A stretch of DNA of 64,000 nucleotides from Venturia oleaginea. Taxonomy: Eukaryota > Ascomycota > Dothideomycetes > Venturiales > Venturiaceae. The position numbers were made by a program, and so were the translations under genes. The stretch is from NCBI GenBank assembly GCA_013176395.1, contig JABMLP010000008.1, positions 868,001 to 932,000 of the forward strand, read 5' to 3'. A model generated the notes under the pieces. It saw only the letters and a program-made list of their open reading frames with translations. It was not told where the DNA came from and did not search any database. This document shows, piece by piece, positions 1-13,137 of this stretch. Position 1 is the first letter of the stretch. Every line of letters starts with the position of its first letter.

Positions 1-2
1 GG

Positions 3-380
3 GATAGTATTCATAAAAGTATCCCTCCATGGCTGCCCACCGTCAAGCGCGACCAGGACCTCGCCAAATGGTTTGAGAGCGAAGACCAGATTCTAGGGAC
101 GTCTGATATGATTGCTGAAGGCGAGGAGGGCGGACCGGAGATGGAACCGAGTATTGGACAGGAAAAGAGGAAGAAGGCGCCGGCTAAGAGGGCTAGGGAT
201 AAGATTTTGAGAGATCCAGTCGCGGGACCAGTTGCTTTGGAGGTGAGGAAGAGGAATGCGTTCTTGGGGTATACGTGGCACCGATCTGATGTTGTTGGGG
301 CGTTGAACGCTGCTGCTGTTAGAGGTGGAAGTTCTGGGGGTGTGGATGTTGGTGATGTTTCTTCTTCTACTGCTTTTTAG
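3..380 (+). CDS. C-terminal end of an unrecognised protein (cut by window edge)
   Basis: An open frame enters from the left edge and stops at TAG 378-380, giving 125 residues. The visible part starts with a tryptophan- and proline-containing stretch (PPWLPTVKRD, then WFESEDQ), followed by an acidic segment, a lysine/arginine-rich segment (KRKKAPAKRARDK) and a short conserved-looking block ending in FLGYTWHRSD. The tail is rich in glycine, serine and valine. I do not recognise the family. The basic run could be a nuclear signal or simply a charged linker. No intron is evident in the visible part. Confidence 0.6.
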   Translation, partial: DSIHKSIPPWLPTVKRDQDLAKWFESEDQILGTSDMIAEGEEGGPEMEPSIGQEKRKKAPAKRARDKILRDPVAGPVALEVRKRNAFLGYTWHRSDVVGALNAAAVRGGSSGGVDVGDVSSSTAF

Positions 381-1269
381 GGTGGGTTTCCTATGCTTGG
401 TTTCTCTTTCTTCTTTGGTGAGTTGGGTAGTATTTCTATAAACGGAACGACCTTTTTCGTTTCTTGAATGCGTGTCGTGTTTTGGTATCGTGAGAGGAGT
501 GAGGCTATCGATGCTCTGTCCTAGCGAACACTCGTTCCGGTTTCGAGTCACTCAATTCGGGATTGATAACGATCATCTTCACGCTCCCTGGCCTCGACAG
601 GGCTCTTCGATAGACGTTTTGATCTGCGCCCGACTCGTTTGATGGCCGAAGAGCACCGGATCGAGGTATTGTCACTGTGCTTTTTGTCTGATATACAGAT
701 GAGCCTCACTACACCATGGGTTGATCGGTAGTTGGATAATTTCGAAATTTTTGGCTACATATGCCCCGCCGCGGACTAATCTGTACACAACCTTAACGCC
801 CAACCAAGCAGCACACTACAGCAATAACGACCCTTTAATCAGACTTTTGATAATGCCCATTCCACAACCTATTGAACGGTGTGAAGAAGCCAGAGAAAAA
901 GAAAGAGAGAGCAAAGCAAAGGGGTATAAGTTATCCTCATTCCTACACAAGCCACGCTTTAAGTCCGCCAAATTCCTTCTCGCACAATGTGCAGAGAAAG
1001 ATGCCACGCAGACAGCAGATGCAAGTCGGATATCTCAGTCTCCGAGAGAAAATAGGAACCTGACCCTTACCTCCTCGAGAAGGGAGATCGGCGTAAACAT
1101 GCGTAAAACAAAAACCAAATTCTCAAGTTCGTGACAGCCGTGAAGAGACGAGAGACCTGCGGGAGCGGAGTGCCGGGGCGCGCAGGAGGAGAGTGGTTCT
1201 AATCGGGTGATGTACAGACTGGACTTTTGGATTACGTTAAGAAATGTATGCTGTATAGGATGTCATCGC
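381..1269. other. Intergenic region between convergent gene ends
   Basis: No ORF here looks like protein on either strand. It should contain the 3' untranslated regions and terminators of the two converging genes. The central part (about 720-1130) is A-rich and has only low-complexity open frames. Confidence 0.6.
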
Positions 1270-2946
1270 TTAGTTGATTGAGATAAGCTTGAGGTCGAAG
1301 GTGAGCTCGGAGTTTGGTGGGATGCCGGGTAGCTTCTTGCTTCCGTAGGCGTGTTGTGCTGGCACAACGATGCGTCGCTCAGCACCGACACACATGCCTT
1401 GGACACCGATGTCCCAGCCCTTGATAACCTCGCCGTGACCGAGCTTGAACTTGAAAGGCTCGCCCTTGGTGTTGGCTATAGGAGCGTATTAGCGTTGTGG
1501 TAGAGCGAAGGCCAGGAAAATATGGACTTACCATCGAACTGCTTGCCATCTTTTAATTTACCGATGTATCGCATACCAACTTTGTCGCCCTTCTTTGCGC
1601 CAGGTCCGGAGCCAGCTTTACGCTGATCGATCTTGACGCCGCTGACGGTCCAAGCCTTTGGGCCTTTGTTGTTGTCAGCTTTGGTGGGAGTCGGTCCTTG
1701 CTCGAGCTTGTCGGCGAATTTAACCTGCTTACCAGAACCGTTGGCAGAAGCAGCGTCCTTGTCTCCCTTGACCTCCTTTGCGGCTTTCTTATCCGCTAGC
1801 TTGCTCTCGGCTTTTGGTGCCTCGGCAGCCTCTCCTGCGTTATTCTTGAGCTTCTTCTTTTGCTTCTTGCTGAGCTTCTCGCCGTTCTCAGTTGGGTCTT
1901 CGGTCTTCAAGAGCTTCTTGATGGCGTCCTTGCTAATCTCATCGTCAGAATCGTCAGCAGCGCGCTTCTTGTTTTTCTTCTCTTCCTTCTTGGACTTTAC
2001 GAGCTTTGGGGCCTCCTCTTCTGAGTCAACTTCCATAATACGTGGGTCCTCGAGGTCGTCCAACTCATCGCCGGAGGAATCGCCCTCGTTTCCGGCAAGC
2101 AATTCATCCAAGCTGTAGTCGGCCATTCCCTCTTCATCGTCGGAGTCCTCATCGTCGGAGTCCATGACCTCGTTCTCGGGGATAACAAAGTTTCCGGTGA
2201 GGTGAACATCGAAGGCACCAGTGACCTTGAAATAGATTTGCTCGCCAGCGTTGATAAGAATATCGAGTGGTTGTTGGTAGGTCTGAGCCAGATTAGCAAC
2301 TGCAAAATTTTATTCTCAAAAATGAAAACTCTGCTTACCTGTCTGGAGTCTAATGTGCAGATTACGAACTCCTCCATATCGGGAGCGTCGTCGTCGAGGT
2401 CGTCAGACTCGCTGTCTTCGTCGTCCGATGCCTTGGCCTTGCCTTTATCGAGTTTGGTACCCTTTAGACCATTTGGAAGATCAATGTCCATATCTTCCTT
2501 GTCCAAAGCCTTCTTGATAGCCTCCTCGCGTGCTTTCTTCGTCTTCTCGCCTGGACCACCATTGGTCTCCTCGTCTGAGAACTCAGCATCCTCATCCTCG
2601 TCGGTAATTCCCAAGCGGCGGCGGATAGACTCGACATCGTCATCTTCGAAATCCTCATCGGCCTCATCATCAGAGTCGTCGGCTGGGAGACGGATCATCT
2701 TGAGGGTTGCGCGGGGTGGTGGAGCAGAATCCGAGTCGTCCTCGGTTTGGGGCGTCGCAGTTGGGTCAATGGCAGCCATAGTGATTCGGTACTATGCATA
2801 TAGAGTCAGCAAAGCGGAATTGCGCTAGTTTGAGGGCGCTGTAGACATACGCTGGCGTTGAACTGTTCTGGGTTTCCATCAACAGCCTCGACGCCGCAAG
2901 GAACCTCGAGGCCATAGATGGCAACAGGACGGAGGGCAAGAGACAT
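1270..2946 (-). CDS. FPR4: Nucleolar FKBP-type peptidyl-prolyl isomerase (Fpr3/Fpr4 type)
   Basis: Proline cis-trans isomerase of the fungal nucleolar FKBP family, which acts on histone tails and in ribosome assembly. Four exons fit: 2946-2851, 2791-2339, 2282-1532 and 1475-1270, for 501 aa. The order is typical: an N-terminal nucleoplasmin-like domain (starting [18 protein letters not shown], with [13 protein letters not shown] after intron 2), long acidic Asp/Glu/Ser tracts alternating with Lys-rich nucleolar-type tracts, then a C-terminal FKBP domain of about 110 residues. That domain holds [37 protein letters not shown] and ends FDLKLISIN. Every exon junction keeps frame. The start is the first ATG before the conserved N-terminus. 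The family is certain; whether to call it Fpr3 or Fpr4 is arbitrary because filamentous fungi usually have one copy. Confidence 0.93.
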
Positions 2947-3768
2947 ATTGGAGTATTGAGCTCAAGAAATATAAGTGTGTATTTCTGTTATGCGCTGCTT
3001 GTGTAAGAGTTGGTGCAACAGAAGTTGTTGTTTGGTGAAGGAAAAAGTTCTGAAGCTCGAAAGCTTTGGCTTCGAAGTTTGAACTTTCCTGAGAATTTCA
3101 CGCCCAGTAATTTTACCGGGGTCCGCGAGTCAGACACTGCGTGCCGATAAGCAACTGAGCGCGTAAACACTGGAACCACAACATCATCATTGCGGTGTAG
3201 AAACGGTAGCATTGAGCACGCTATAACCATCGAGAGTCACGTGCTTAGACTGGAGTGATAGACAATTTCGTCCTCCCGGACCCTCAACTGCAATGACATG
3301 GCCTGGAACTATTATCTAACGAGACTCGATACCTGATCATATCGCTTCTCCCTGACTGCACGTGAGGTACGAGCCCAAGGGTCAGATCCTATCATATGGC
3401 CCGGCTACAGGAAACCTCGCCGTGCAACTTGTTTGATATCCCAAGTATCCCGTTCTAGAAGATGCAAAGTCCATAAATACACCGACCATCGTAGACTCGG
3501 CCCGGTCAGTACCAGTGATTTAGGAGCCATCTTTTACTTGTGAGGCAGCCTAGTCTCGGTATATTCAGAATGATGGAAAGGAGAAGTAGATAGATGTAAT
3601 GAAGAGATTGGGTTGAGTGGTGGCACGAGCAGCCGCTTTCGTCATATGGACAGGCTCCCTTCAGCCACGATTATTCCATCTGCAGCCATCACAAGTTCGC
3701 ATCTCTGCTTGAACAAGATATACCCACCTAACCTCCCACATAACACCTTATAACACCCCCAAGAAATC
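2947..3768. promoter_or_regulatory. Shared upstream region of divergent FKBP and SEC17-like genes
   Basis: An 820-bp gap between two divergent starts that must hold both promoters. I see no convincing ORF and no clear TATA box. Pyrimidine-rich tracts lie just before the SEC17-like start (about 3720-3768), as is common in fungal 5' leaders. Confidence 0.5.
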
Positions 3769-4890
3769 ATGGCCGTCAACGGAGACTCTCTCTATCGCAA
3801 GGCGGAGACCACCCTGAATTCGAAGACTGGTTGGTTCTCCGGCGTCTCTAAGGAAGAGAAGCTCGAGGTATACAATACACCCATTCCTAAACACATCACA
3901 CGACCTAACAACTTGTCAGAATGCCGCCGAAGAATTCAGCAAAGCAGGTACATGATCCCCCTTACCCAAAGCTGCCCAAGATCACAGAAGCTGACACCCC
4001 ACCAGCGGACCGCTACAAGCTCGAACAGAACTACAAACGCGCCGGCGAAGTCTTCGAGAGATCCGCTGCGATATACACCCAACTTGCCGCTGCCGGTGGT
4101 TCAAGTCAAGAAAGTGGCTATTCAGGTGCTGCCCGAGCATTCGACGAAGCACATGTCGCCTACAAAATGATTTCTCCCGAACTCGGTATCCCACCTCTCA
4201 AGAAATCTATCGAAGGCTTCCAGAACGCTTCCAACCTGCGAAGAGCTGCTACGAAGTGGGAAGAGCTGGCCAAGCTGTATGAGGGCATGGGCGACCTGCC
4301 CAATGCGAATGAGGCATATAAGACAGCAGCTCGTCTGTATTTGGGTCAAAGGTAACTGCTCTACCCAATGAATAGCTACATCATACTAAGGAGTGAACAG
4401 TCAGGAGGCGATTGCCAATAAGTCCAGGGTTAGGAATGCAGAGTTGACAGCTGTGCTGGCGAATGACGACTTCAACGCCCTGAACGAGAGCAAGGAGATC
4501 TACCTTGCTGTTGCTAGGAGTAATTTGGCCAATAACACCTTGAGATTCGCTGTCAAGGACCACTTGTTTCACTACGGATGTGAGTGTTATCTTTTTACCT
4601 CTTTCTTGGAATCGACTAACATCTTTATAGTGGTCAGTCTGTCTTTCATGGATGAGCCTACAATAGCCAACGATTTCGCCATATTTCCACAAATCGACAA
4701 GCAGTTCCTGGCCACCAGAGAACACAACCTACTCCAGGAGATCTTCCAGGCCATCAAAGACCAGGATCCCGATCAACTACAACAGAAGGTCAACGCCTAC
4801 GCCAACCTGAGCGCGTTGAAACCTTGGGAAGAGACGATGATTGGCAGGATCGAGGACAAATTACGAGCAGCCGAAGAGGACTTTTCATGA
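3769..4890 (+). CDS. SEC17: Alpha-SNAP (Sec17)-type vesicle fusion protein, divergent
   Basis: Soluble NSF attachment protein: it binds SNARE complexes and recruits NSF/Sec18 to disassemble them after membrane fusion. Five exons fit: 3769-3867, 3920-3947, 4006-4351, 4401-4579 and 4631-4890, for 303 aa, near the usual 290-295. Family marks are a Gly/Trp/Phe-rich loop near residue 22-26 (TGWFSG, the membrane-touching loop), NAAEEFSKAA, a helical repeat with ASNLRRAATKWEELAKLYE, RFAVKDHLFHYGL, FLATREHNLL and an acidic C-terminus ending EEDFS. The middle helical region, from about residue 160 to 255, is unusually far from Sec17 as I know it. This may be a paralogue or a fast-evolving sole copy. 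It converges on RAD3, 260 bp downstream. Confidence 0.85.
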
Positions 4891-5150
4891 GCAGATGTAT
4901 GAAGGTAATGATGATATGGATTGGCGTTTATGGGCCGGAATGGAGCATTGTTTGGATAACCATTCAGCCTCATGTTTAGAACAATACAATTATGATTCCC
5001 ACCTGCCAATTTGTCCTTCTTCTCGGTTCTTTGAGAGAGCTATGCCCCAAAACTCCCGGACCCTCCTTCTAGCAGAACGTTATAGGTCTTACAACAGTGA
5101 CCACACTGTGCCGAAGCGGATCGACCCGAGAGTGCGCGGTACTTCTGCAA

Positions 5151-7786
5151 TCAGGGATCCATCTTCATCATGGCCTGCTCTTCATCGTCATCCATACCGA
5201 ACTCATCAACCACTCTCCCAGTCTGCCCTCCCTCCACTCCCTGCATTTCCTCCGCCTCCAGCTCCGCCGCCCTCAACTCCCTGATCTCCTCCTCAGCATG
5301 TTTCTTCTGATGTCTCTTCAAATCCTCCAAACTCCACGTACTAACACCCTCCTGATGCTTCGCCTCAAAAGGTTTACTCATATCCTTCAAAAACGTCTTG
5401 GCCGTCGCCACCGCCTGTTCCACACTCAACCTCGATTCCGCTTCTGGAATCTGCTGCTCAATCCATCTGGGCAGTTGTGTTCTTTTCTTCTCGAAGCGGC
5501 GATCGGCTAGGACCATGATTCCGTAGTCGTCTTTTCCTCTCAACACGCGACCGAGACATTGTGCTGCGTGACGCATGGCATCGAATGAGAGGAAATCATT
5601 TTGTTTTATCCGGTATTCTTCTGCTAGGAATTGCAGACGGGCTTTTAGGATGCGGGATTCTGTGTATTGGAAGGGGACGCCGATGCATAACACTGTTCTT
5701 CCGTAGTGGTGGTCGAAATCTATACCTTCACTTACTTTCCCACGGGCGACGCAGAGGAGCACAGCGCCGCGGCCGTTGTTGCAGGCTGTGCGGTATGTTT
5801 CGAGTGCTAGTGATGTTTCTTGTGAATCTGGCGTTTCGACGAGGATGAGTTTGTATTTCCAGATTGTGTCGAGGATGGCCATGCCTTGCCACATTGATAT
5901 GATACTTTCCATGTAGAGGTAGGAAGGGAAGAAGACGACAATGCCGTCCGGTGTTAGTTTGCAAAATTCGGTCAGGAGGTTACCGTAGTTGCGGACGACT
6001 TGGGGGTCGTTTCTTATTGTGAAGGAGGAGGAGAGGGGACCTTGGTCTGAGCCACGGGTTACGATCATAGGGAGGAAGGATTTTCGGGCGAGTGTCATCG
6101 TGTAGGATTTCATGACAACAGGTTCAAAGCCTAGCATGCGTGGGTACATGTCTAGGGGAGAGATGGTACCAGATGTGATGATTACGGAGCTGAATCGGTC
6201 GAAGACTGGTTTTATGGCGATGGCGGCGTCAAGACAGGTGAAATGCCAGATTGGGTTTGGGACTGTGGCTGTCTCCGTTTCGTAGGGTTCGAAGATGAGC
6301 TCGAAGCCTTTTTCGTAGGTCGCCACCAATGTGGCGAATGTGGCTATGTCTTGAAGTGGTTGATAGTCTTCGATATTGCTGAGCTCGAGGGTGCGGACCA
6401 AAGAGGTCAGCCGTTCTGCACAAAAGCGTAGAGGCTTCCGCTCGATGAAGGTCGTTTGTTTGAGATCGGCGAGGAACGTTTCTGGTACCTGCGAATGGAC
6501 CACGAGGGATTTCATTCTTATCTATTCTTTCGTCAGGGGAAGTTGGATGCTTCATTGTGTATGTATCTGACCTTTAGAAACTCGATGAATCGTTTTAAGA
6601 AGGATATGAAGTGCTCAGCTCTTCGAATGTTCCCTGGCACAGCCTCTGTAAGGAGATCGTCCGGCAATGCAGGATTCGCCATGAAGGAGTCTTCTTGACG
6701 AGCTTCATCGGCCTCTCTCAGACCCTCGACTAGCTTTGCATATTCGTCTTGTAGTTTTTGTGCATCCGTCGTTTTCATTTCTGAGACTTTTCTTTCGAGG
6801 TTGTTTGCGCCTCTTGCCGCTTTCCGTAACGAGTCATCTGTGATGTCTATGCTCAGTGATTCGATACACACGTTATCGATGTTGTGGGCCTCATCGAAGA
6901 CGACGATGCAATCTTTTGAGAGATCTTTTGAAACACGCTCTGCGATTTTTGGATCTAGTAAGTAGTGGTAGGAGTAGATAATAACGTCGCAGAACGGCAT
7001 CTTCGTGTATTAGCATCTCGCAATTATCATTTGACAGAAGAACCTACCATTCGCCGAGCGGTGAAATATGGACACTGCTTGTGTTGTTCTCCATACTGCA
7101 TGAGACCGTCCAACGTCCATACTCCTGGCGGAATCAGATTATGGGGCTCTAAAAGATCGAGATTCTACTTAGAGTCAGCAGGAGATGTATGCTCGAGTAG
7201 GGGACACAAACATCGTGGTAAACGCAAAGCTCAACATCTTCCCCCCGCTCTTTCTTCTCTTTAACGAAACCAGCAGTTAGTGATCGACATCGCGAATCGA
7301 CCACATTTCCGCTCTTTTCTCTCCGTACTGAAGGATGCAAACATAGATTCTTTCGACTGGTCAATCCTAAGCCGCGAAACTCCTCTTCGTATCCGAGCTC
7401 CTGGGTCCGATACTTCATCAAAGCCTTGAGTTCTGCCAAGGCCTTTTCGATTTCGGACATGGTACCTAAGACACTCAGTACTTCCACCGTACTCTTGCAT
7501 TTATCACGAAGGCCTCACGTGAGCAGTAGATGAGTTTCCGCTTCTCGGGATGGTGCATTTGGTATGCCACGATGAGGGCGAGCAGCGTGATTGTCTTTCC
7601 TGTGCCCGAAGGCATTTCCAGGACAGCTTTGCCTCCGACATCAAGAGTCTGTTTGAGAGCTGTCATGTAATCATATTGCTCTGGATATATGCGCGGGTAT
7701 GGAAAGATGATTTCCAATTCCCTACGAGCCGATGTGAGCCATATCCCATTGACGATAGGAGTGACCTACTCGATGAAGAACCTCAT
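5151..7786 (-). CDS. RAD3: TFIIH 5'-3' DNA helicase Rad3/XPD
   Basis: ATP-dependent 5'-3' helicase of TFIIH, needed for nucleotide excision repair and transcription initiation. Six exons fit: 7786-7770, 7721-7519, 7465-7212, 7164-7048, 7000-6572 and 6521-5151, for 796 aa, the normal size. Seen in order: Walker A MPSGTGKT (42-49); four Fe-S cluster cysteines in the contexts DSRCR, VELCV, HKQCPY and PFCDV; the DEAH box in [19 protein letters not shown]; and helicase motif [11 protein letters not shown]. The first exon codes only MRFFI plus part of a Glu codon, so the start is easily missed. It was chosen because [16 protein letters not shown] matches the conserved N-terminus. No disabling change is seen. 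Confidence 0.97.
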
Positions 7787-8176
7787 GTTGGCTTTGAGGT
7801 TGTGATATATGTGAGATAGGACTGAGGCGAAAAATCCCTTGCTTGATGCCTGGCATGGATTCACTCAGAGCGGGTAAGGCTGTAAATGTTAGAGGCTAAG
7901 CCGCGGTCAAACCGCGGCGGTGTCACTAAAAAACAAGCGACAAGCGACTGGCACAAGGATGGATGCGTCATGCCCAAAAGCGAAATTGAATAGCCGTAGC
8001 CGTGTCATGGTCACGGTCACGGTCACAGTCACGGTGTCTCCATAATGGACGTCGCTTTGAACACCACAGAGTGAGGGAAATCGTCTAGGTGTGAAATCCT
8101 CGCTGACGGCCGGAATCACCATTCCAGAACCACTGGCATTCCCCTTCACGTCGCTTCGTCGCTCCCTCACTCCACT
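7787..8176. promoter_or_regulatory. Divergent promoter region between RAD3 and listerin genes
   Basis: A 390-bp gap between two divergent start codons. It contains a short imperfect hexamer array of the GGTCAC type around 8003-8034, and nothing protein-like. The array is the only obvious structured element. Confidence 0.5.
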
Positions 8177-11100
8177 ATGAGCAAACGGCAATTCAAAGCC
8201 CAGGCGAGCAGCAGTCGCGCTGCCTTTGGGAGCCCGGCTTCAGCATTTGGCTCTCCAGCTTCGTCGACCTTCGCCACGTCCTCTTCCAGCCTCTCCTACC
8301 TTAACGAGCTACCCGCGCTCTCGTCCATATCCGATGCGCATACCGTGGTCGCCTTCAAGAACCTGTCGAAGCGGGACAGTACAACAAAGGCAAAGGCTCT
8401 AGAAGATTTGCAATCCCAGCTCTCCTCTTCGGAACAGGAACTTGAAGATGGCCTGTTGGAGGCCTGGATCAACATATACCCGCGCACGTCTATTGACAAC
8501 TCAAAAACTGTGCGCCAACTCACCCACAATGTCCAGGGACAGGTCTGCGTCAAGTCTGGCAAGAGGATAGCCAAATACATGCCGAAAGTCATTGGAGCTT
8601 GGTTGGCTGGCTTATTTGACAACGACAAATCAGTTTCCAAGGCAGCATCAGAAGCATTTGAGCAAGTCTTCGCCACTCACGAAAAGCGCCTGGCTTTGTG
8701 GAAAGCCTACCAGGAGCCAATACTGGCTTACTGTCAGCAGGTATTTGACAACGAATCGGCCAAAACACTCAGCGACGAGCGCAGCGTCAGTCAGGACGAT
8801 GCAAATGCCAAATATTACAGAGTGGTAACGGCCGCCCTCGGACTATTGTCGAGTCTTATTTCACACGTCAAAGAGGAGGAATTGGGAAAGCATAGTGAAC
8901 AGTACACTGAGATACTTCAGGACAAGAAACTCTGGGAAAAGTCCATGAGTGAAGATCCTGCTGTCCGTCGTGCTGTACATAAATTGCTTCGAAGCCTACT
9001 TCAATCTCACCATGCCAAAAACACTCTTGATCTTGAGACCTTGAGCTCTGTGTATCTCTACAAAGGACTCGAATCCGACCAAAGTGGATCTGCCTCTGAG
9101 TATCTTGAGACTGTTTTCAAGTTGACCGAGTTCGACACTTCTGTATGGACAGACAAAGGGACAGGGAAGAAACCCGCAAAGTCACGGCTGAAGCACTTTG
9201 TAAGGCGTGGATCTCAGGGTTCCTCGCTCGCGTATTGGTCGAGTGTGTCTAAGCTGTTCACCCTGATCCCGAAGAACGCTTTACCATCCGAACTTTCCGA
9301 GGCCGGAGAAATTCTCAAGTCGCTCCATGGTGGCATCACCAAAAAGGACGAGCCTCGCGTATACGTTACGCCCGGTCTCCAGGCTTATATACAAGTTGCT
9401 GACATTCTTTGCGCCAACCTAGCAAGTGGAGAACAGACAACGCTCTTGAAAGAGCACGTGTTGCCACTTATCCTACAATACATCAAACCTGTTGCAGAGC
9501 AAGCGCAATGGGATATCCCAGGCGCACGATCACATCAAGTTATACAAGAAGTGGTGCGAATGAAGGCTGATGTAGACACTGCTCTCAGGCAGGAATGGGC
9601 CCTGTTCTCCTCCGAGCTGATCAAGGATATCAAGGTTTCGCTTCCGGAGCAATCGAGCGAGTATAGCAAATCGCAGGACGAATTGAGCAAGAAAGGCGAG
9701 CGTTATGCCACGATTCTAGCGCTCGTCGTTGCTAAGCAGGCAGATGCGTCTGTGAAACGCGTGGAAGTCGACGAATCGGAACGGCCAATAGAGATAACCG
9801 CGATGGGAGTCGTGACGGAAGCACTGCAAGTCTGCAAGAACCGTAACGGAAAACCCTATGGAGCCGCAAACGTCGCTTCTGCGATCATTGAGAGCTGCAA
9901 GTCCGCGGCTTCATATACCTGCATGCTGTCAACTCTTTCAGAATTTGTGGTCAAATCTCTTCCCCCCATTTATGCATCACCTTCCTTCAAACCGCTTGCA
10001 TCCATACTCTTCCGATACAAGGACCAGGCGATTTACAGCACGCCTTGGTTCGCCGCCATTCATTCGACTGTGGGGGATAAATCAAATCGGCAATTTCCTG
10101 CCCTGCAAGAGCTTCTTGTGCAGCGCGAAGACCTCGACCAGCCACAAATGGAAATCTTACTATCGGAATTGGCACCGGTCATTCTCGGGAAGACTGACGA
10201 AGTGCTGAGGAATTCGGGCAGTTGGGATGCCCTTGTTGAGCTACTGAGTCGCTCAGGAATTGTTTCAACGCTGTTTGCTACGCCAATACTTGGAGCCATG
10301 ACCCACGCCTTGACGAGCGCGACCTCAGAGGCTCCAACAGCGCTTGCAGGACTACAGCGCCTTGTGAGATCAACACCGACCTTGATAAAATCATTCATCG
10401 AGACCTCAGAAGGGAGGCAGCTTTTGCCGAATGTCCTTGCGCTGACAGAATCACCTGAAGATCAGATCGTCCAGTCTGCCAATGATCTCAACATATCTAT
10501 TCACACAGTTGCAAGCGACGCTGCACCTACTGCCGGATCCCGACATAGCCTGGTCGACGTGATTCAAGATGGTTTGAACCATGCGGCCACAAACTCCCTT
10601 TCGATTGACACCCTGGTCAGCCAGGCTCAACATCTCGCCCAAGCCAAAAAGCTCCACTCCATTGCTGTTCTGTTACCCTCTGCTTTAACCTGGTCGTCGG
10701 CCTTGGAGCCTTTGCTACAGCGTCCATTTGACAGGAGCTTCGCTATCATGAGTCCCTTGGCAGGAGCAGCGTACCTAGTTCATTCAGACACATCGAAGCC
10801 ACGAAAAAAAATTGAGAGGGACTCAGAAGGTTTCTCTGTCCCTCTTCGGATGGCAATGTACACAGTCAAGCTCTTGCAGTCAGTCCCCGAGGCACGATCG
10901 GAGCTTCATTCAGAAGTCTTCCAGTCACTAGCGTTTTCGCTGCAGCTTGCAAATGAGAGTTTGAGTATCGCAGGGTCCACAGCAATTCGATCTTCATATA
11001 CGCCAGAGTCAGACGCAGAGATTGCCGAATTTGTGTCTGAGTGTCAAAGTCTCCTCACCAATTGGCTGGGTGCCATGAACGACTGGGAGTCAGAGAAAGA

Positions 11101-13137
11101 GGAGCCCAGCAATGAGATCGTCAAAACGGCGCTAGACACGCTCTTTTCTCAATCTCTAGGCCAGTCACCAAAAGCTTTCTACAGCGCGCAGTGCTATTGT
11201 ACCATAGTCGCTGAGCTGATTGAATTGCACGGCTGGCATGCTCGCAAAACCACTGACCTCGAATCGAAGCTGAGAGAAATTCGCAAAGCAAAGGATCCTC
11301 TACAGATGACAACTTTCCTTACCGCCTACCGAGTTCCTTTGTCGGCATCGACTGTCGCTAGCCGATATTGCAATGAACTTCTGGCTGATCTCGATGCACT
11401 GAACATTGCCCAAAAAGCTGAGGAAGGATTGCGTATGCTGGTCATCCTCAACGCCGTTTTGCAAAACCAAGATGCAGCTGTGGAAACAATTGCAAAGCAA
11501 CGTCTTGTGCGATACGGAAGACGTTTCGTTGGCTGGCTCTCAAATGATACAATGCCCGAGGCAATGCAAGCAGAGGTATGTCGGGTGCTGTATATTCTCC
11601 TTCCGCACATGAGCGACCTGTACGGTGATCATTGGTCAAATGTTCTGGCCTATCTCATGCTTCTGTGGGATCAAGCCAACGAGTTGCCGGACCAAAACAG
11701 ACCCGCTCTTGTACCGCTCATTCACGTGTCCCTGAAGCTCTACACGGTCCTACGCCGCATGGTGACTACCGAGGAGTCGAAAGCCGAAGATGAGAGAAAC
11801 GACGACATCTTAGAGGCATGGAAAGAAGCCGAACCAGGAATAGGGGAGGGCTTGTTACAGCTGCTGAAATTACCTCGAGCCGCTTCCGACGAAACACACC
11901 AGGCACTTCGGATTATCGACGAAATGCTTGCACGGCAAGTCTCTTCGATACCACTCAAACACCTCAACAATACGGAAGAATTATACCCGCAGCTTTATTC
12001 TCAATCTCGCTCTATCCAAGAGGCCGCATACTTGATTCTGCACAGAGAAGTTCCTGAAAAGCAAGAGCATCTCGCCTTGGAGATCATTTTGGAGAAGACA
12101 ACTGCCAAACTGCCAGATGAGTTATTGTCGCTCATCCTCGAGGCCCCTTCGAATGCCGCTTTAGCTGACGAGGATTTTGAACGTGGTATTCCTTTACAAC
12201 TCCGTGGGTATCTGTTTAGCTGGTTGCTTTTGTTTGACCACTTCCAACACGCAGTAAGCCTCAACATTCCATGCGCAAGCTTAATGCTAACAATTTGCAG
12301 TCATATAAGGTGAAGAACGACTATATCGAGGGCATAAAAGAAGGAGAGTATGCCACCAAGTTCCTGGACTTTGCGTTCGACTTTCTTGGCCACGGTGAAG
12401 GGAGGCCCGTGGACGTATCCAGAGTTGACATCGTATCATACACACCCGATACAGTGGAATCACCCATCAAAGATACTGAATGGCTCCTCACTCATCTGTA
12501 CTACCTCTGCTTGTCACACCTTCCATCGGTTTCCAAAACCTGGTGGATTGAATGCAAGTCACGTCCCAAATACCAATCCGTCGAGTCCTGGACATCACGC
12601 TTCATTTCCCCACATGTCATATCCACAATGTTTGATGTAGTCAGCAAATGGACTGCAACCCAGGACGCAGACCCAGGACCTGATGAACCACCACCTCTTG
12701 TCATAGGAGTGAACACGCGTGCCGCCGAATTGACAGCATCATATCCAATGGATGACGAGCAGTCTGCGTCGATCGTGATTACCCTTCCACCAACCTTTCC
12801 TCTCCATCAAGCCACCGTCACATCTCCTACCAAGCGCATGGCTGTCGAGGAGAAGAAATGGAACATGTGGCTCCGCAATGCTCAAGCCATCATTGCGTTC
12901 AGCAACAATAGTCTCGTCGATGGGCTATTAGCGTGGCGAAGGAACGTCTATGGAGCTCTCAAGGGTCAAACAGACTGTGCCATTTGTTACTCCGTGGTTG
13001 ATGAGCTTGGCAAGCTGCCTAACAAGACGTGCCGGATCTGCAAGAACAGTTTCCACGGAAACTGTTTGTTCAAGTGGTTCAAGAGTAGTAATAACACTAC
13101 TTGCCCGCTTTGCCGGAATCCTTTCAACTACGGTTGA
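8177..13137 (+). CDS. RKR1: Listerin, RING E3 ubiquitin ligase of ribosome quality control
   Basis: Listerin (Ltn1/Rkr1) ubiquitinates nascent chains stuck on 60S ribosomal subunits. Two exons, 8177-12253 and 12301-13137, give 1637 aa, within the 1500-1750 range of the family. The N-terminal domain includes the typical block around VVAFKNLSKRDSTTKAKALEDL (about residues 57-78). A long HEAT/ARM-like helical body follows. The C-terminus carries an RWD-like region and a RING-CH domain from residue about 1585: CAIC, CRIC, FHGNCLFKWF and CPLC supply the eight zinc ligands. The 47-bp intron keeps frame. The start was chosen as the first ATG of the frame, just before the Ser/Ala-rich segment common in this family. 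Confidence 0.95.

Noticed and set aside
2202..2828. Plus-strand 208-codon ORF opposite the FKBP gene
   Set aside because: Serine-rich shadow of Asp/Glu-rich coding sequence on the other strand.
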